The notes beneath the pieces are model-generated. The model was not told the origin of the DNA. It searched no databases and saw only the letters and a program-made list of their open reading frames with translations. This document shows, piece after piece, positions 34,316 through 44,381 of a stretch of 64,000 nt of DNA. The position numbers were made by a program, and so were the translations under genes. Each line of letters begins with the position of its first letter. Position 1 is the first letter of the stretch. The DNA lies in the NCBI RefSeq assembly GCF_003762835.1, contig NZ_RJWA01000006.1:310001-374000 (forward strand). Direction: 5' to 3'. The DNA comes from Micromonospora sp. HM5-17. Lineage in GTDB: Bacteria; Actinomycetota; Actinomycetes; Mycobacteriales; Micromonosporaceae.

Positions 34316-35365
34316 TCAGGTGGAGCGGATCGCCCGTAGCGACTCCCGCAGCGAGGAGACGGTGGCCAGGACGGCGGTCGGCTCGTAGCCACAGTGGGCC
34401 ATGCAGTTGGCGCAGCGCGGGTCCCGGCCTCGGCCGTACGCCGACCAGTCGGTGGTCTCGATCAGTTCCCGGTACGTCTTCGCGTAGCCGTCGCCGAGCA
34501 GGTAGCAGGGACGCTGCCAGCCGAAGAGCGAGTACGACGGAATCGCCCACGCGGTGCACGGAAAGTCCACCTTGCCCTCGAGGAAGTCCAGGAAGAGCGG
34601 CGAGTGGTTCAGCCGCCACCGCTTGCGGCGTCCGTCGGCGAACGCCTTCCGGAACATCGTCCGGGTCTCCGTCACCCCGAGGAAGTGGTCCTGGTCCGGT
34701 GCCTTGTCGTAGGCGTACGCCGGGGAGAGCATCATCTGGTCCACCCGGAGCTCGTCGTTCAGGTAGTCGAGTACCTCGATGACGGTCTGCGGCGTGTCGG
34801 TGGAGAAGAAGGTGGTGTTGCTGGTGACCCGGAAACCGCGCCGCTTCGCCTCCTTCACGGCCGCCACCGCCTCGTCGAAGACGCCCTCCTTGCACACCGA
34901 GGCGTCGTGCCGCTCCCGCAGCCCGTCGATGTGGATCGCGAAGGAGAAGTAGCGGGACGGACGGAAGCGGTCCAGCTTCTTGCGGAGCAGGGCGGCGTTG
35001 GTGCAGAGGAAGACGTACTTCCGCCGCTTGACCAGTTCGTCGACGATCTTGTCGATCTCCGGATGCATCAGCGGCTCCCCGCCGGCGATCGAGACCATCG
35101 GGGCGCCGCACTCCTCGACCGCCGCGATCGCCTGCTCCACCGGCATCCGGCGCTTCAACACGTCCGCCGGGTGCTGGATCTTCCCGCAGCCCGCGCAGGC
35201 GAGGTTGCAGGCGAAGAGCGGTTCGAGTTCGAGCAGCAGCGGAAAGTGGGTCCGTCGCCGTAGTTTCTGGCCGATCAGGTACCGCCCGATCCGCATGCTC
35301 TGCCGCAGTGGCATCCCCATCGTCAGCACCCCGCTCCCGCTCGCGCCCCCGTCGGGCTGGTCCAT
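34316..35365 (-). CDS. hpnH: Adenosyl-hopene transferase HpnH (radical SAM)
   Basis: HpnH joins the adenosyl radical from SAM to diploptene, giving adenosylhopane, the first C35 hopanoid. The 349-residue protein has the cluster motif C-x3-C-x2-C in ACNLACAGCGK (about residues 53-60), the SAM motif AGGEPL and the family N-terminus PLRQSMRIGRYLIGQKL. The C-terminus has extra cysteines (CANCMAHCGYEPTAV) typical of HpnH. The start is ATG 35365 or a more usual-looking ATG at residue 16 or 18 (MGMPLRQS). It is the last gene of the hopanoid operon, 37 nt after the fusion gene. Confidence 0.95.
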   Translation of the reverse strand: MDQPDGGASGSGVLTMGMPLRQSMRIGRYLIGQKLRRRTHFPLLLELEPLFACNLACAGCGKIQHPADVLKRRMPVEQAIAAVEECGAPMVSIAGGEPLMHPEIDKIVDELVKRRKYVFLCTNAALLRKKLDRFRPSRYFSFAIHIDGLRERHDASVCKEGVFDEAVAAVKEAKRRGFRVTSNTTFFSTDTPQTVIEVLDYLNDELRVDQMMLSPAYAYDKAPDQDHFLGVTETRTMFRKAFADGRRKRWRLNHSPLFLDFLEGKVDFPCTAWAIPSYSLFGWQRPCYLLGDGYAKTYRELIETTDWSAYGRGRDPRCANCMAHCGYEPTAVLATVSSLRESLRAIRST

Positions 35366-35402
35366 CCCTCGTCCGTCGCCTCGCCTCGCTGTCTACTCCC
35401 CG

Positions 35403-36917
35403 TCATGGTGTCCGTATCTCCTTGGGAAGGGTGAAATGCACGTCCTCGGTGTGCGTGGTGTACTCCCGTATCCCGTCGACGCCGAGCCCGGCGAGGGCCG
35501 CGACGGCCTCGTCGACCAGTCGGGGCGGGGCCGAGGCGCCGGCGGTCACGCCGATCGTCCGTGCCCCGGCGAGCCACCGAAGGTCGATCGCGTCGACGGC
35601 GTCGACCAGGTACGCGGGAGTTCCCCCGCGTTCGGTCACCTCCACCAGTCGCCGGGAGTTGGAGGAGTTGGCCGAGCCGAGCACCAGGACCACGTCGGAG
35701 ACGGCCGCGACCTCGCGGAGCGCCGCCTGCCGGTTCGTGGTGGCGTAGCAGATGTCGTCGGAGGAGGGGCCGGTCAACGCCGGGAACCGCCGCCGCAGGA
35801 CGTCGAGGACCCGGGCCACCTCGTCGGCCGCGAGCGTGGTCTGCACCAGGTACGAGACCCGGTCCGGGTCGGCGACCTCCACGCGCTCGGCGTCGCTGAC
35901 GCTCTCGACCAGGGCGATCCGGCCGGGTGCCTCGCCGAGGGTGCCCTCGGTCTCCTCGTGTCCGGCGTGCCCGATCAACAGCACGGTGTTGCCCCGGCCC
36001 GCGAACCGGCGGGCCTCGCTGTGCACCTTGGTCACCAACGGGCAGGTCGCGTCGATCACCGGTAGTCCCCGGTCGGCGGCTGCGGCCCGGACCGCGGGGG
36101 CGACACCGTGCGCCGAGAAGACGGTGGGCGCACCGTCGGGAATCTCGGTCAGCTCGTCGACGAAGACCGCACCCCGACGTTGCAGGTCGGCGATGACGTG
36201 CGTGTTGTGCACGATCTGCTTGCGGACGTACACCGGCGGCCCGTGCCGGGCAAGGGCCTGTTCGACGGCGCTGATCGCCCGCTCCACCCCGGCGCAGAAC
36301 GACCGGGGCGCGGCCAGCACCACCTCCCCGGCGCTGGTCGCGGCGGCCCACTCGACGAGCACTGGGGCGACCTTCGGCAGGGTACGCAGCGCGGCCCGGA
36401 CCCGTTTCCAGGTCAGCGGACGGTACAGCCGCTCCGGTGGGACGTCGGCGACCACCCGCACACAGATCACGGGGCGGCCGGCGGCCCCGGCCAGCAGCGC
36501 CGCCGACTCGGTGTCGGTGGCGAGCGCCCCGGTCGCGGCGAGCCGGGCCCGGACCGGGCCGTCGACCAGCCGACGGCTGGTCACCACCGGTCCGAGGTGG
36601 ACGGTCAGGCCACGGCGCCGCAGCGCCGCGGCGACCATCGGGGCCGCCGGGCAGGGCACCGCCGGTTCGTCCGGCCGGTCGGCCCGGCGTACCTCGGTGG
36701 CGACGACGACGTCGCCGGGGCGCAGTGCGGTGGTGAGGCCGCCGGCGATGCCGGCGACCGCCAGGGCGCCGGCCCCGGAGTGCCGGGCGGCGGCGCGGCC
36801 TGCCCGGGCCAGTCCTCGCCCGGTACGGCACAGCGGCGCGCCCGGCGACAGTCCCCGGCGCAGCGCCCGGGCCTCCATCCGCATGGGTGCGAACAGCACC
36901 CAGTCGTCCCGGGTCAA
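35403..36917 (-). CDS. Fusion of HpnG-like nucleoside phosphorylase and IspH reductase
   Basis: The 504-residue protein joins two enzymes. Residues ~5-165 resemble HpnG, a nucleoside-phosphorylase-fold protein that removes adenine from adenosylhopane to give ribosylhopane; the active-site Asp is in ATDTESAA (Asp135). Residues ~195-500 are 4-hydroxy-3-methylbut-2-enyl diphosphate reductase, with the three iron-sulfur ligands Cys208, Cys292 and Cys390 and the TTN and SANSSNS motifs. IspH supplies IPP and DMAPP, the precursors of squalene. The fusion puts precursor supply and tail processing in one chain. Its start overlaps the shc stop. A second stand-alone ispH elsewhere in the genome is possible. 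Confidence 0.9.
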   Translation of the reverse strand: MTRDDWVLFAPMRMEARALRRGLSPGAPLCRTGRGLARAGRAAARHSGAGALAVAGIAGGLTTALRPGDVVVATEVRRADRPDEPAVPCPAAPMVAAALRRRGLTVHLGPVVTSRRLVDGPVRARLAATGALATDTESAALLAGAAGRPVICVRVVADVPPERLYRPLTWKRVRAALRTLPKVAPVLVEWAAATSAGEVVLAAPRSFCAGVERAISAVEQALARHGPPVYVRKQIVHNTHVIADLQRRGAVFVDELTEIPDGAPTVFSAHGVAPAVRAAAADRGLPVIDATCPLVTKVHSEARRFAGRGNTVLLIGHAGHEETEGTLGEAPGRIALVESVSDAERVEVADPDRVSYLVQTTLAADEVARVLDVLRRRFPALTGPSSDDICYATTNRQAALREVAAVSDVVLVLGSANSSNSRRLVEVTERGGTPAYLVDAVDAIDLRWLAGARTIGVTAGASAPPRLVDEAVAALAGLGVDGIREYTTHTEDVHFTLPKEIRTP

Positions 36918-39121
36918 CTCGACTCACCCTGGTCGACCAGCTCGGTCCGGCCACGCCCGCCGGCCGGACCGGCACCACCGTCCGACCCGCCGGCCGGGGC
37001 GACCCGGTCCGCCAGTTCCGTCCGGGCTGTCGCCTCCGCCCGCGTGGCCAGCTGCGCCGCTCCGGTCGGCCCAACAGCTCCGGTCGGCTCCGCCGGCGCC
37101 GCCGGCCCGACCTCGGCCGTCAGCTCCGCCGGCGCCGCCGGCACGACGCCGGGCCAGCCCGGGTCGGCGAGCAGCCGCCCCAGGGCGCTCACCGGGAAGA
37201 CCAGGCGGTAGAGGTGGTAGTTGATGTAGAAGTCCCCCGGGAAGCCCGTGCCGGTGTACTGCGGTTCGTCCCAGCCGCCGTCCGGGCGTTGGGTCTCGAC
37301 CAGCCAGCGCAGTCCGCGGCTGACCGAGCCGATGTCGTCGGTACGGGCGGCGTGCAGCGCCAGCAGCGCCCAGGCGGTCTGGGAGGCGGTCGAGACGCCA
37401 CGTCCCCGCCACGACGGGTCGCGGTACGAGCGCATGTCCTCGCCCCAGCCGCCGTCCGGGTTCTGCCGGCGATGCAGCCAGCAGACGGCCCGGACCACGG
37501 CCGGATCGTCCCGGGGCACCCCGGCGGCGATCAGCGCCGGGACGACGGCGCCGGTGCCGTAGACGTGGTTGGCGCCCCACCGACCGAACCACGAACCGTC
37601 CGCCTCCTGGTGGCGTCGTAGCCAGGCCACGCCGCGCCGGACCGCCGCCGAGTCAGCCAGCCCCTCCGCGCAGAGCGCCTCCACCACGTGCGCGGTGACG
37701 TCCGCGCTCGGCGGGTCGATCACCTCGCCGAAGTCGCAGAACGGCAGATCGCGGGCGATCGCGCGGGTGTTGTCGACGTCGAAGGCACCCCAGCCACCGT
37801 CCGCCGACTGCATGCCGCGCAACCAGGCGACACCGCGGGCGACGGCAGCCCGCACGGCCGGGTCCGCCCCGGTACGCCGCAGCGCGAGCAGCACCTCCGC
37901 GGTGTCGTCGGTGTCCGGGTAGCCGTCGTTGTCGAACTCGAACGCCCACCCGCCCGGAGCCAGGCCCGGCCGGCGTACCGCCCAGTCCCCCGGCACCCGG
38001 ATCTCCTCGGCCAGCAGCCACCGCGCGGCCCGATCCAGCGCCGGATGCCCGGCCGACACCCCGGCGTCGGCAAGGGCGGTCACGGCCAGCGCCGTGTCCC
38101 AGACCGGCGACTGGCACGCCTCCAGCCGGCGGACCGGCCCGTCCGGGGTCTCCTCATGTACGGTGAACCGCTCCAGGCCGGCGAGCCCGGCCTTCAGCAC
38201 CGGGTGCGACAGGGGATAGCCGAGCAGGTGCAGGGCGATCAGCGAGTAGACCCAGGGCGGCTGGATCCCGCCCCAGGAACCGTCCGCCTCCTGCCGCGCG
38301 ATGACCCACTCGGCGGCCCGGCGCAGCGCGGTGCGGCGGACCGGGCCGATCGGATGGCGCTCGTACCGCCGCAGCGCCGCGTCGAGGCGGTGCATCCAGC
38401 CGGCGCGCCGCCGCAGCGAGGGCGGTCGCTCGGGACGCTGCCCCGTACGCAGCTCGCGCAGGGAGAAGCCGAGCGGGCGTACCGGCCGCAGCGATCGGAC
38501 GATCGCCAGCGGCACGATGGTCTGCCGGGCCCAACAGGCGAAGTCGTAGACGTTGAGGGGAAAGCGGGGCGGCAGGAACACCACCTCGGGCGGGATCGCC
38601 GGCAGCCGGTGCCACGACCACTCGCCGAACAACGCCAGCCAGATCCGGGTGAAGACCCGGCTCCGCTCGATGCCGCCGTGGGCGAGGATGAACTGGCGGG
38701 CTCGCCGCAGGTGCTCGGCCTCGGGCGGGTCGCCGGCCAGCCGCAGCGCCGCGTACGCCTCGATCGTGGTGGAGGGGTCGCCGGGCCCACCGTAGAAGGT
38801 TGCCCAGGCGCCGTCCGCCCCCTGCTTCGACCGGATCCACCGCGCCGTCGGCTCGGTCACCTCCGGGGTACGGATGCCCAGAAACTCCCGCAGCAGCAGG
38901 TCCTCGGCCTCCATCGTCACGTTGGTCTCCAGCTCCCCCTGCCACCAGCCCTCCGGCTGCTGACGGGAGAGCAGCAGGTCGCGGGCCCGGTCCAGCGCCG
39001 CCCGGGCCTGGTCCCACAGCGGGGCCGGAATCCCGGCCGTACGTCGGGTCTCCGAGGCCTCGGGGTGGCCGCCCGTCTCGGGGCCGGCCGGAGCACCACC
39101 GGGAGAAAGCAGTCCAGACAT
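36914..39121 (-). CDS. shc: Squalene-hopene cyclase
   Basis: The enzyme folds squalene into hopene at the membrane. The 735-residue protein has the catalytic DTDD at about 403-406 ([10 protein letters not shown]) and many QW repeats (for example [39 protein letters not shown]), plus [22 protein letters not shown] in the substrate channel. The conserved part ends near SALGRLL; the last ~75 residues are Ala/Pro/Gly/Glu-rich and are not part of the family fold. Its ATG shares one base with the stop of the prenyl synthase gene (TGATG), indicating coupling. Confidence 0.95.
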   Translation of the reverse strand: MSGLLSPGGAPAGPETGGHPEASETRRTAGIPAPLWDQARAALDRARDLLLSRQQPEGWWQGELETNVTMEAEDLLLREFLGIRTPEVTEPTARWIRSKQGADGAWATFYGGPGDPSTTIEAYAALRLAGDPPEAEHLRRARQFILAHGGIERSRVFTRIWLALFGEWSWHRLPAIPPEVVFLPPRFPLNVYDFACWARQTIVPLAIVRSLRPVRPLGFSLRELRTGQRPERPPSLRRRAGWMHRLDAALRRYERHPIGPVRRTALRRAAEWVIARQEADGSWGGIQPPWVYSLIALHLLGYPLSHPVLKAGLAGLERFTVHEETPDGPVRRLEACQSPVWDTALAVTALADAGVSAGHPALDRAARWLLAEEIRVPGDWAVRRPGLAPGGWAFEFDNDGYPDTDDTAEVLLALRRTGADPAVRAAVARGVAWLRGMQSADGGWGAFDVDNTRAIARDLPFCDFGEVIDPPSADVTAHVVEALCAEGLADSAAVRRGVAWLRRHQEADGSWFGRWGANHVYGTGAVVPALIAAGVPRDDPAVVRAVCWLHRRQNPDGGWGEDMRSYRDPSWRGRGVSTASQTAWALLALHAARTDDIGSVSRGLRWLVETQRPDGGWDEPQYTGTGFPGDFYINYHLYRLVFPVSALGRLLADPGWPGVVPAAPAELTAEVGPAAPAEPTGAVGPTGAAQLATRAEATARTELADRVAPAGGSDGGAGPAGGRGRTELVDQGESS

Positions 39122-40158
39122 CAGTGGTCCCGTCCCGTCATGAAGTGCGCGATCGCCACCAGATCGGCGTGCACGCCGGGGAGGTCGGCGCCGCCCGTCG
39201 CCCCCACCTCGCCGAGCTGGTCCAGCTCGGCGAGAGCCTCGGTGAGGAGCCGGTCGGCCTGTTTCTCCGTCCAGTCCCGGGCCCCGGCCTCCTCGATCAG
39301 CGTGGCCGCCAACGCCAGCTCCGTCGCGGAGAGGTCGCCCGGGCTGGCGTACAGCTCGGCGAGCTGGCTGCCGGCCGGGCCGCCCGCGGTCAGGGCGCGG
39401 ACCACCGGCACCGACTTCTTCCGGGCCCGCAGGTCGGCCAGGACCGGCTTGCCGGTGACCGCCGGTTCACCCCAGATCCCGAGCAGGTCGTCGACGAGCT
39501 GGAAGGCCAGGCCGAGCCGTTCCCCGTACCGGGCGAGCCCGTCGACCACCGCCGGCGACGCACCGCAGAGCACCGCGCCGAGCGTCGCCGAACAGGCGAG
39601 CAGTGCGGCCGTCTTGTCCCTGGCCATCGCCAGGCACTCGTCGAGGGTGACGTCGGAGCGGTGCTCGAACTCGACGTCGGCGGCCTGACCGGCGATCAGC
39701 CGGCGGATCGCGGTGTGCAGCGTGGCGAGACCGGCGCGCACGTCCACGTCCGGCGCCGCGCAGATCACCTCGTCGGCCAGGCCGAGCAGCGCGTCGCCGG
39801 CGAGGATCGCCGGGCCGATTCCGAACGCCGCCCAGGCCGTCGGCCGGTGCCGCCGTTCGCGGTCGCCGTCGATGACGTCGTCGTGCAGCAGCGAGAAGTT
39901 GTGCACCAGTTCCACCGCCACCGCGGCCGGTAGCCCCCGCTCCATGGGCTGGCCGGCGGCCCGGGCGGAGAGGAGGGCCAGGCCGGGACGCAACCCCTTG
40001 CCGGCGCGGCCGCTCGGTTCGCCCGTCGCGTCCCAGTACCCCAGTTGGTATCCGGCGACGAGCCGGGTGCGCTCGTCGATCCGCTCCAGTGCGGTACGGA
40101 TCTCGGGCTGGACGAGCTCCTCCACCGTGGCGAGGACGCTGGGCAGCATCATGCTCAT
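39121..40158 (-). CDS. Polyprenyl diphosphate synthase of the hopanoid operon
   Basis: The 345-residue enzyme condenses IPP with allylic diphosphates. The first Asp-rich motif is LLHDDVIDGD and the second is FQLVDDLLGIWGE (DDxxG), a form common in actinobacterial FPP/GGPP synthases. KGLRPGLALLS and the GKPVLADLRARKKSVPV loop are also family-typical. In this operon it should make FPP for squalene synthesis by HpnCDE. The ATG at 40158 has GGAGG 7 nt upstream and overlaps the hpnE stop (ATGA); the longer open frame upstream is spurious. Confidence 0.92.
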   Translation of the reverse strand: MSMMLPSVLATVEELVQPEIRTALERIDERTRLVAGYQLGYWDATGEPSGRAGKGLRPGLALLSARAAGQPMERGLPAAVAVELVHNFSLLHDDVIDGDRERRHRPTAWAAFGIGPAILAGDALLGLADEVICAAPDVDVRAGLATLHTAIRRLIAGQAADVEFEHRSDVTLDECLAMARDKTAALLACSATLGAVLCGASPAVVDGLARYGERLGLAFQLVDDLLGIWGEPAVTGKPVLADLRARKKSVPVVRALTAGGPAGSQLAELYASPGDLSATELALAATLIEEAGARDWTEKQADRLLTEALAELDQLGEVGATGGADLPGVHADLVAIAHFMTGRDH

Positions 40159-41504
40159 GTCGGTGCCTCCGTCGCGTTCGATGTCGAACCGAGGTGGGCG
40201 AGTACGACCTCGGCGGCCCGCTGGCCACTCCGCACCGCACCCTCCATCGTGTCCGGCCACCCCGTGTCGGTCCATGCGCCCGCCAGGGCCAACCCGGGCG
40301 ACCGGGTCCGGGCCGGCGGGCGGGCGCTCCGCGAACCCGGCCCCTGCCGGAACGTCGCCCGGGGTTCCCGGGTCACGAACGCGTCCCGGACCCGCGTCCG
40401 CCGGGCCGCCGGGAAGATCTCCGCCAGGGCGGCCAGGTAGGTCCGCACCAGCTCGCCCGCCCGAATTCCCAGCACCTGCTCGGCGGCGGAGATGGAGACC
40501 ACCAGGTACTGGCCGGACACGCCGGCCGGGGTCCGGTCGAAGACCCACTGCACCGGGGTGTCCAGCCCGGCCGCGAACGCCAGATCGGTGACCCGGTGCT
40601 CGTAGTGCACGTGCACGTTGACGATGGGGGCGGCACCGAGCCGGGCCCAGCGCGCCCGATCCGGGGCGGCCTCGGGCGGCACCAGGCGGGCCGCCTGGGG
40701 GTGCGGTACGGCCAGCACGACCGCCTGGGCGGTCAGCCCACCCCCCTCGCCGGCGATCCGGTACCGGCTCCCCTCGACGCGGATCTGCTGGACGCGGACT
40801 CCGGTGCGGACCGTGGCGCCCCGCTGGCGCAGCAGGGCGGCGGCGGGCTTGCCGTGCAGTTCGGCCAGGGGCGCGGACGGTAGGCCGAGGTCGGCGGCGT
40901 CGGCGCGGTCGAGCAGTCCGGTCCGGAACACCCGGGCCGCCAGCGCCAGTGAGGCCTGCGCCGGCGGGGCGTTGAGCGCCGCGGTGCAGATCATTTCCCA
41001 GAGGCACCGCACGGTCTCGCTGTCCTGGCCGTGCGCGGCCAGCCAGGCGCCGAAGCTGATTCGGTCGGCGGCCGGATCGTCCGGTTCGACCCGCCGCAGC
41101 GCGGCCGCGGCCCGGACCGCCGCCATCCGCTGGCCGAACGCCAGCGGCCGGTACCGGAGCAGCGCCGGCAACAGGTGCGCCGGGGCGGGCAGCCGGCGGT
41201 TGCGCGCCAGCAGGTGGGGTGGGCGGCCGGCCCGGAGAATCGGCACCGCGAACCCCTCCTGCACCGTGACCCGGTCGGTGCTGCCGAGCCGGGCCAGCAG
41301 CCCCCGGTACTGCTGGTAGCAGCGGAGGAAGACGTGTTGGCCGGTGTCGACGGTCAGCTCGCCGCGCCGGAACGAGTAGGTGGCGCCGCCGAGCGCCGGA
41401 CGCGCCTCCAGCAGGGTCACCCGGTGCCCGGCGTCGAGCAGCCGCACCGCCGAGGCGATGCCGGCCAGGCCGCCGCCGATGACGCAGACCTCCTCGGTGG
41501 TCAT
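40155..41504 (-). CDS. hpnE: Squalene-forming FAD oxidoreductase HpnE
   Basis: HpnE reduces hydroxysqualene to squalene, the last step of the three-enzyme HpnCDE route from FPP. The 449-residue flavoprotein has the FAD-binding start VCVIGGGLAGIASAVRLLDAGHRVTLLEARPALGG, the TYSFRRGELTVDTGQHVFLRCYQQY segment typical of the family, and the C-terminal LALAGAWTDTGWPDTMEGAVRSGQRAA motif. The ATG at 41504 overlaps the hpnD stop (ATGA). All family landmarks are intact. Confidence 0.94.
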   Translation of the reverse strand: MTTEEVCVIGGGLAGIASAVRLLDAGHRVTLLEARPALGGATYSFRRGELTVDTGQHVFLRCYQQYRGLLARLGSTDRVTVQEGFAVPILRAGRPPHLLARNRRLPAPAHLLPALLRYRPLAFGQRMAAVRAAAALRRVEPDDPAADRISFGAWLAAHGQDSETVRCLWEMICTAALNAPPAQASLALAARVFRTGLLDRADAADLGLPSAPLAELHGKPAAALLRQRGATVRTGVRVQQIRVEGSRYRIAGEGGGLTAQAVVLAVPHPQAARLVPPEAAPDRARWARLGAAPIVNVHVHYEHRVTDLAFAAGLDTPVQWVFDRTPAGVSGQYLVVSISAAEQVLGIRAGELVRTYLAALAEIFPAARRTRVRDAFVTREPRATFRQGPGSRSARPPARTRSPGLALAGAWTDTGWPDTMEGAVRSGQRAAEVVLAHLGSTSNATEAPT

Positions 41505-42379
41505 GACCCGCTCCGGGTCATCGCCCGTGCCGCCACGTACGCCTTCTCCCAGCCAGACAGGGCCACCCGGCGTCGGGTGACCGCCAACGGATCCGCGATC
41601 ATCCGGGCCAGGAGCCGGTGGTAGATCCCGGCCATCGCCGCCACACAGGCCGCGCTGCGCCGGTCCAGCATCGGCAGCAGCCGCAGCCCGGTCCGGTAGT
41701 ACCGTTCGGCGCGCTGGGCCTGCCAGCGCACCAGCCCCGCCAGACGCTCCGGCGGGTCGGTCAGCCCGCCGCCCGGGTCGATGTCGAGGGCGCACCCGAA
41801 GCGGTCCAGGTCGCGCCGGGGCAGGTAGATCCGGCCAACCCCCCGGTCCTCCACGATGTCCCGGAGGATGTTGGTCAGTTGCAGGGCGATGCCGAGGGTG
41901 TCGGCCAACTCCGCCGCCTCCGCCCGGTCAGCCCCGGGACGCAGGTCGAAGACGCCGAGGGAGAGCCGGCCGATCGAGCCGGCCACCCGCCGGCAGTACC
42001 CGATCAGCTCCTCGAAGGTCTCGTAGCGGGTTCCCCGCACGTCGGCGAGGCAACCGTCCACCAGTTCGTCGAAGGCGGAGAGCGGGATCGGCAGCCGGGT
42101 GGCGGCGTCGGCCAGGGCGACCAGCACCGGGTCGCCGCCCGCGTCGGGTAGCCGGTGCAGCGCCGCCCGGACCTGGTCCAGCCGGGCCAGCCGGGTGGCG
42201 GCGGGCAGATCGCCGTCGCCGATGTCGTCGATGCGGCGGGCCACCGCGTACACGGCGCAGAGCGCGGCCCGCCGGTCGGGGCGGAGCAGCCGAATGCCGT
42301 ACGAGAAGTTGCGGGCCTGGGTACGGGTGACCCGCGCGCACTCCCGGTAGGCGCGCTCCAGCCCGGTGTCCCCGCTCAT
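41501..42379 (-). CDS. hpnD: Presqualene diphosphate synthase HpnD
   Basis: HpnD condenses two FPP to presqualene diphosphate. The 292-residue protein of the squalene/phytoene synthase family has the first Asp motif RRIDDIGDGD (ARRIDD) near residues 46-56 and the second motif in LQLTNILRDIVEDRGVGRIYLP. The start (RECARVTRTQARNFSYGIRLL) is typical for HpnD. The ATG at 42379 overlaps the hpnC stop and has GGAG 7 nt upstream. Order and coupling with hpnC and hpnE support the squalene role over phytoene synthesis. Confidence 0.94.
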   Translation of the reverse strand: MSGDTGLERAYRECARVTRTQARNFSYGIRLLRPDRRAALCAVYAVARRIDDIGDGDLPAATRLARLDQVRAALHRLPDAGGDPVLVALADAATRLPIPLSAFDELVDGCLADVRGTRYETFEELIGYCRRVAGSIGRLSLGVFDLRPGADRAEAAELADTLGIALQLTNILRDIVEDRGVGRIYLPRRDLDRFGCALDIDPGGGLTDPPERLAGLVRWQAQRAERYYRTGLRLLPMLDRRSAACVAAMAGIYHRLLARMIADPLAVTRRRVALSGWEKAYVAARAMTRSGS

Positions 42380-43305
42380 CCGCCGGCTCCGGTCCGGCGC
42401 CGGCCGACGGCCGGGATCCGCCACGAGCGGAGCCAGGCGGCCGCGATGCCGGCACGGGTCGGCTTCGGCGGACCGGGCAGTGGGTCGTAGTCGGCCCGGG
42501 CCAACGCGGCGAGCGCGGCCCGCCCACCGGCGACGTACCCGCCGACCGCCAGCCGGGCCCAGCCGCGCAGGTCGCCAACCAGCGGCGCGCCGGCGTCGAG
42601 CAGTTCCCGGGCCCGTTCGGCCTGGCGGCGGACCACCTTCCGGAGCGGTTCGTCGGCCCGCGCCGCGTCCAGCGTCTCCTCGGGCACCCCGGCGGCCGCC
42701 AGATCGCGGGTCGGCAGGTAGATCCGGCCGCGGCGCCGGTCCTCGGCCACGTCCTGGAGGTGCTCGATGATCTGGAGTGCGGTGCAGATGCGGTTGGAGA
42801 GTGTGATCCGGGCGGGGGTGGCGGCGTCGAAGACGTGCAGCACCAGTTCGCCGACCGGGTCGGCGGAGAGGTGGCAGTACTCGACCAGGGCGCCGAACGT
42901 CGGGTACCGGGTGACCTGCTGGTCGCGGCGGTTCGCCTCGATGAGCCGGAGCAGCGGGTCGAGCGGGAACCGGCACTCGACGACGGTCGGCGCCAGCCGG
43001 ACCAGCACCGGGTGGCGGGGCGGGTGGCCCTCGTAGAGCGCCCGGACCGCGCGCTCGACGTGGTGCAGCGCGGCCAGCCGCGCCTCCGGCCCGTCGTCCC
43101 GGCCGGCGGAGTCCGGCTCGTCGCCCAGGTCGTCGACGTATCGGGCGTACGTGTAGAGGGCGAGCAGGTGCCGGCGGATCCGCGTCGGTAGGACGCGGAG
43201 CGCGACGGGGAAGTTCTCCCCGGCCAGCACGGTCTCCGGCTGCCGGCGCTCGCCGGGCCGATCCGCGGACGGATGGCCGAGGGCATCGTCGGTCAGATCA
43301 AGCAC
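42376..43305 (-). CDS. hpnC: Hydroxysqualene synthase HpnC
   Basis: HpnC converts presqualene diphosphate to hydroxysqualene. The 309-residue protein shows ENFPVALRVLPTRIRRHLLALYTYARYVDDLGDE, which holds the first Asp motif, and LQIIEHLQDVAEDRRRGRIYLP, which holds the second. These variants are characteristic of HpnC rather than HpnD. The GTG start has GAGAGG 7 nt upstream. It is the first gene of the seven-gene hopanoid operon; the promoter should lie between 43306 and 43522. Confidence 0.94.
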   Translation of the reverse strand: MLDLTDDALGHPSADRPGERRQPETVLAGENFPVALRVLPTRIRRHLLALYTYARYVDDLGDEPDSAGRDDGPEARLAALHHVERAVRALYEGHPPRHPVLVRLAPTVVECRFPLDPLLRLIEANRRDQQVTRYPTFGALVEYCHLSADPVGELVLHVFDAATPARITLSNRICTALQIIEHLQDVAEDRRRGRIYLPTRDLAAAGVPEETLDAARADEPLRKVVRRQAERARELLDAGAPLVGDLRGWARLAVGGYVAGGRAALAALARADYDPLPGPPKPTRAGIAAAWLRSWRIPAVGRRRTGAGG

Positions 43306-43401
43306 GCTGCCGCCTCTCGCGAGGTCCGGTCGGCTCCCGAGTCCAGCCGGACCGCCGCGCCGGTTTGGTCGTAGCCCATCGCTCGCGCTCAGTAATCTTC
43401 A

Positions 43402-43429
43402 CCGAGCGTACCCAAATTCCCACGCTCGG
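43402..43429. promoter_or_regulatory. 8-12-8 inverted repeat upstream of the hopanoid operon
   Basis: CCGAGCGT (43402-43409) and ACGCTCGG (43422-43429) are perfect complements around a 12-nt AT-richer spacer. The element lies 97 nt before the hpnC start and 94 nt after the DMT transporter stop, both on the minus strand. It could be an operator of the hopanoid operon or a hairpin ending the upstream transcript; no T-run follows, so an operator or processing hairpin is slightly more likely. Confidence 0.4.
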
Positions 43430-43522
43430 CGGTGCGGGCTGCCGAATTCCTTTCTGGCGTGTCCGGGTTACCCCGGCCGGGACGGACGCCACTGCGGCCG
43501 ACACGGACGCGACCGCGGCGTG

Positions 43523-44365
43523 TCAGCTTGACCGGGTACGCCGGGCCAGCCAGATGCCGACGCTCATCACGACGACGCCGAGCAGCCCGACGACCAGGCG
43601 CGTCCCCTCGAGGGAGAGTTCCTCCTCGAATGCGGTGACTCCGATCAGCACGCTGGTGAACGGGTCGAGCAGGGCGATCGCGGTGAGCGGGGCGGCGATC
43701 GGCCCGCCCTGGTACGCGTTCTGGTTCAGGGTCAGGGCCGCGCCGCCGATCACCAGCAGGGCGTAGAGGTGCCAGTTGGTGACCACCCCGGTCAAATCGT
43801 CCGGAATTTTCTCGGTGACGCTCTTGAGCAGGGCGGCGGCCACGGCGTAGAGCAGCCCGGTGGCGATGCCCAGCATGAGGCCTCGGGTGGCGTCCTGGGT
43901 CCGCCAGGCGACGAGGAGGCAGACCGCGACGATGGCGCCGACGGCGGCCCCGACGCCGACCCAGCCCAGGGTGGTCGGCTCCTCCACCCCGCCCCGGGGA
44001 TTCGCGGTGACCAGGAACGCGGTCAGCCCGGCAACCCCCATCGCCACCACCAGCAGGTCCCGTCGGTGCGGACGGCGACGCTCGATCGCGGCCTCCAGCG
44101 GGATCGCCATGAACAACCCGCTGACCAGGAGAGGCTCGACCAGGGCGAGCGCACCGAACCGGAGCGCGAGTGCCTGGAGGATGGTGCCGATGCCGTCCGG
44201 GATCCACCCGAGCAGCCACAGCCGTCGGTGCGCGAGCCGGAACAGCAGACGCGGGTCGATCGTCCGGGTCGACTCCTCCCGCTTGGCGGCCTGCTGTTCC
44301 AGGACGGAACTCACGGCGAAGCAGGCGGCCGAGGCGAGCCCCAGTGCGATGGCGACGCCGTTCAC
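43523..44365 (-). CDS. DMT-superfamily (EamA-like) membrane transporter
   Basis: The 280-residue protein has about nine to ten hydrophobic helices in two EamA-like halves. It begins NGVAIALGLASAACFAVSSVLEQQAAKRE, and the segment ALALRFGALALVEPLLVSGLFMAIPLEA is typical of NIPA/DMT-like carriers. The substrate is unknown. The GTG at 44365 has GGAGG 5 nt upstream and lies 16 nt after the stop of the glycosyltransferase gene, so the two probably form an operon. Confidence 0.82.
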   Translation of the reverse strand: MNGVAIALGLASAACFAVSSVLEQQAAKREESTRTIDPRLLFRLAHRRLWLLGWIPDGIGTILQALALRFGALALVEPLLVSGLFMAIPLEAAIERRRPHRRDLLVVAMGVAGLTAFLVTANPRGGVEEPTTLGWVGVGAAVGAIVAVCLLVAWRTQDATRGLMLGIATGLLYAVAAALLKSVTEKIPDDLTGVVTNWHLYALLVIGGAALTLNQNAYQGGPIAAPLTAIALLDPFTSVLIGVTAFEEELSLEGTRLVVGLLGVVVMSVGIWLARRTRSS

Positions 44366-44381
44366 CGGGCCTCCGCGCGGC

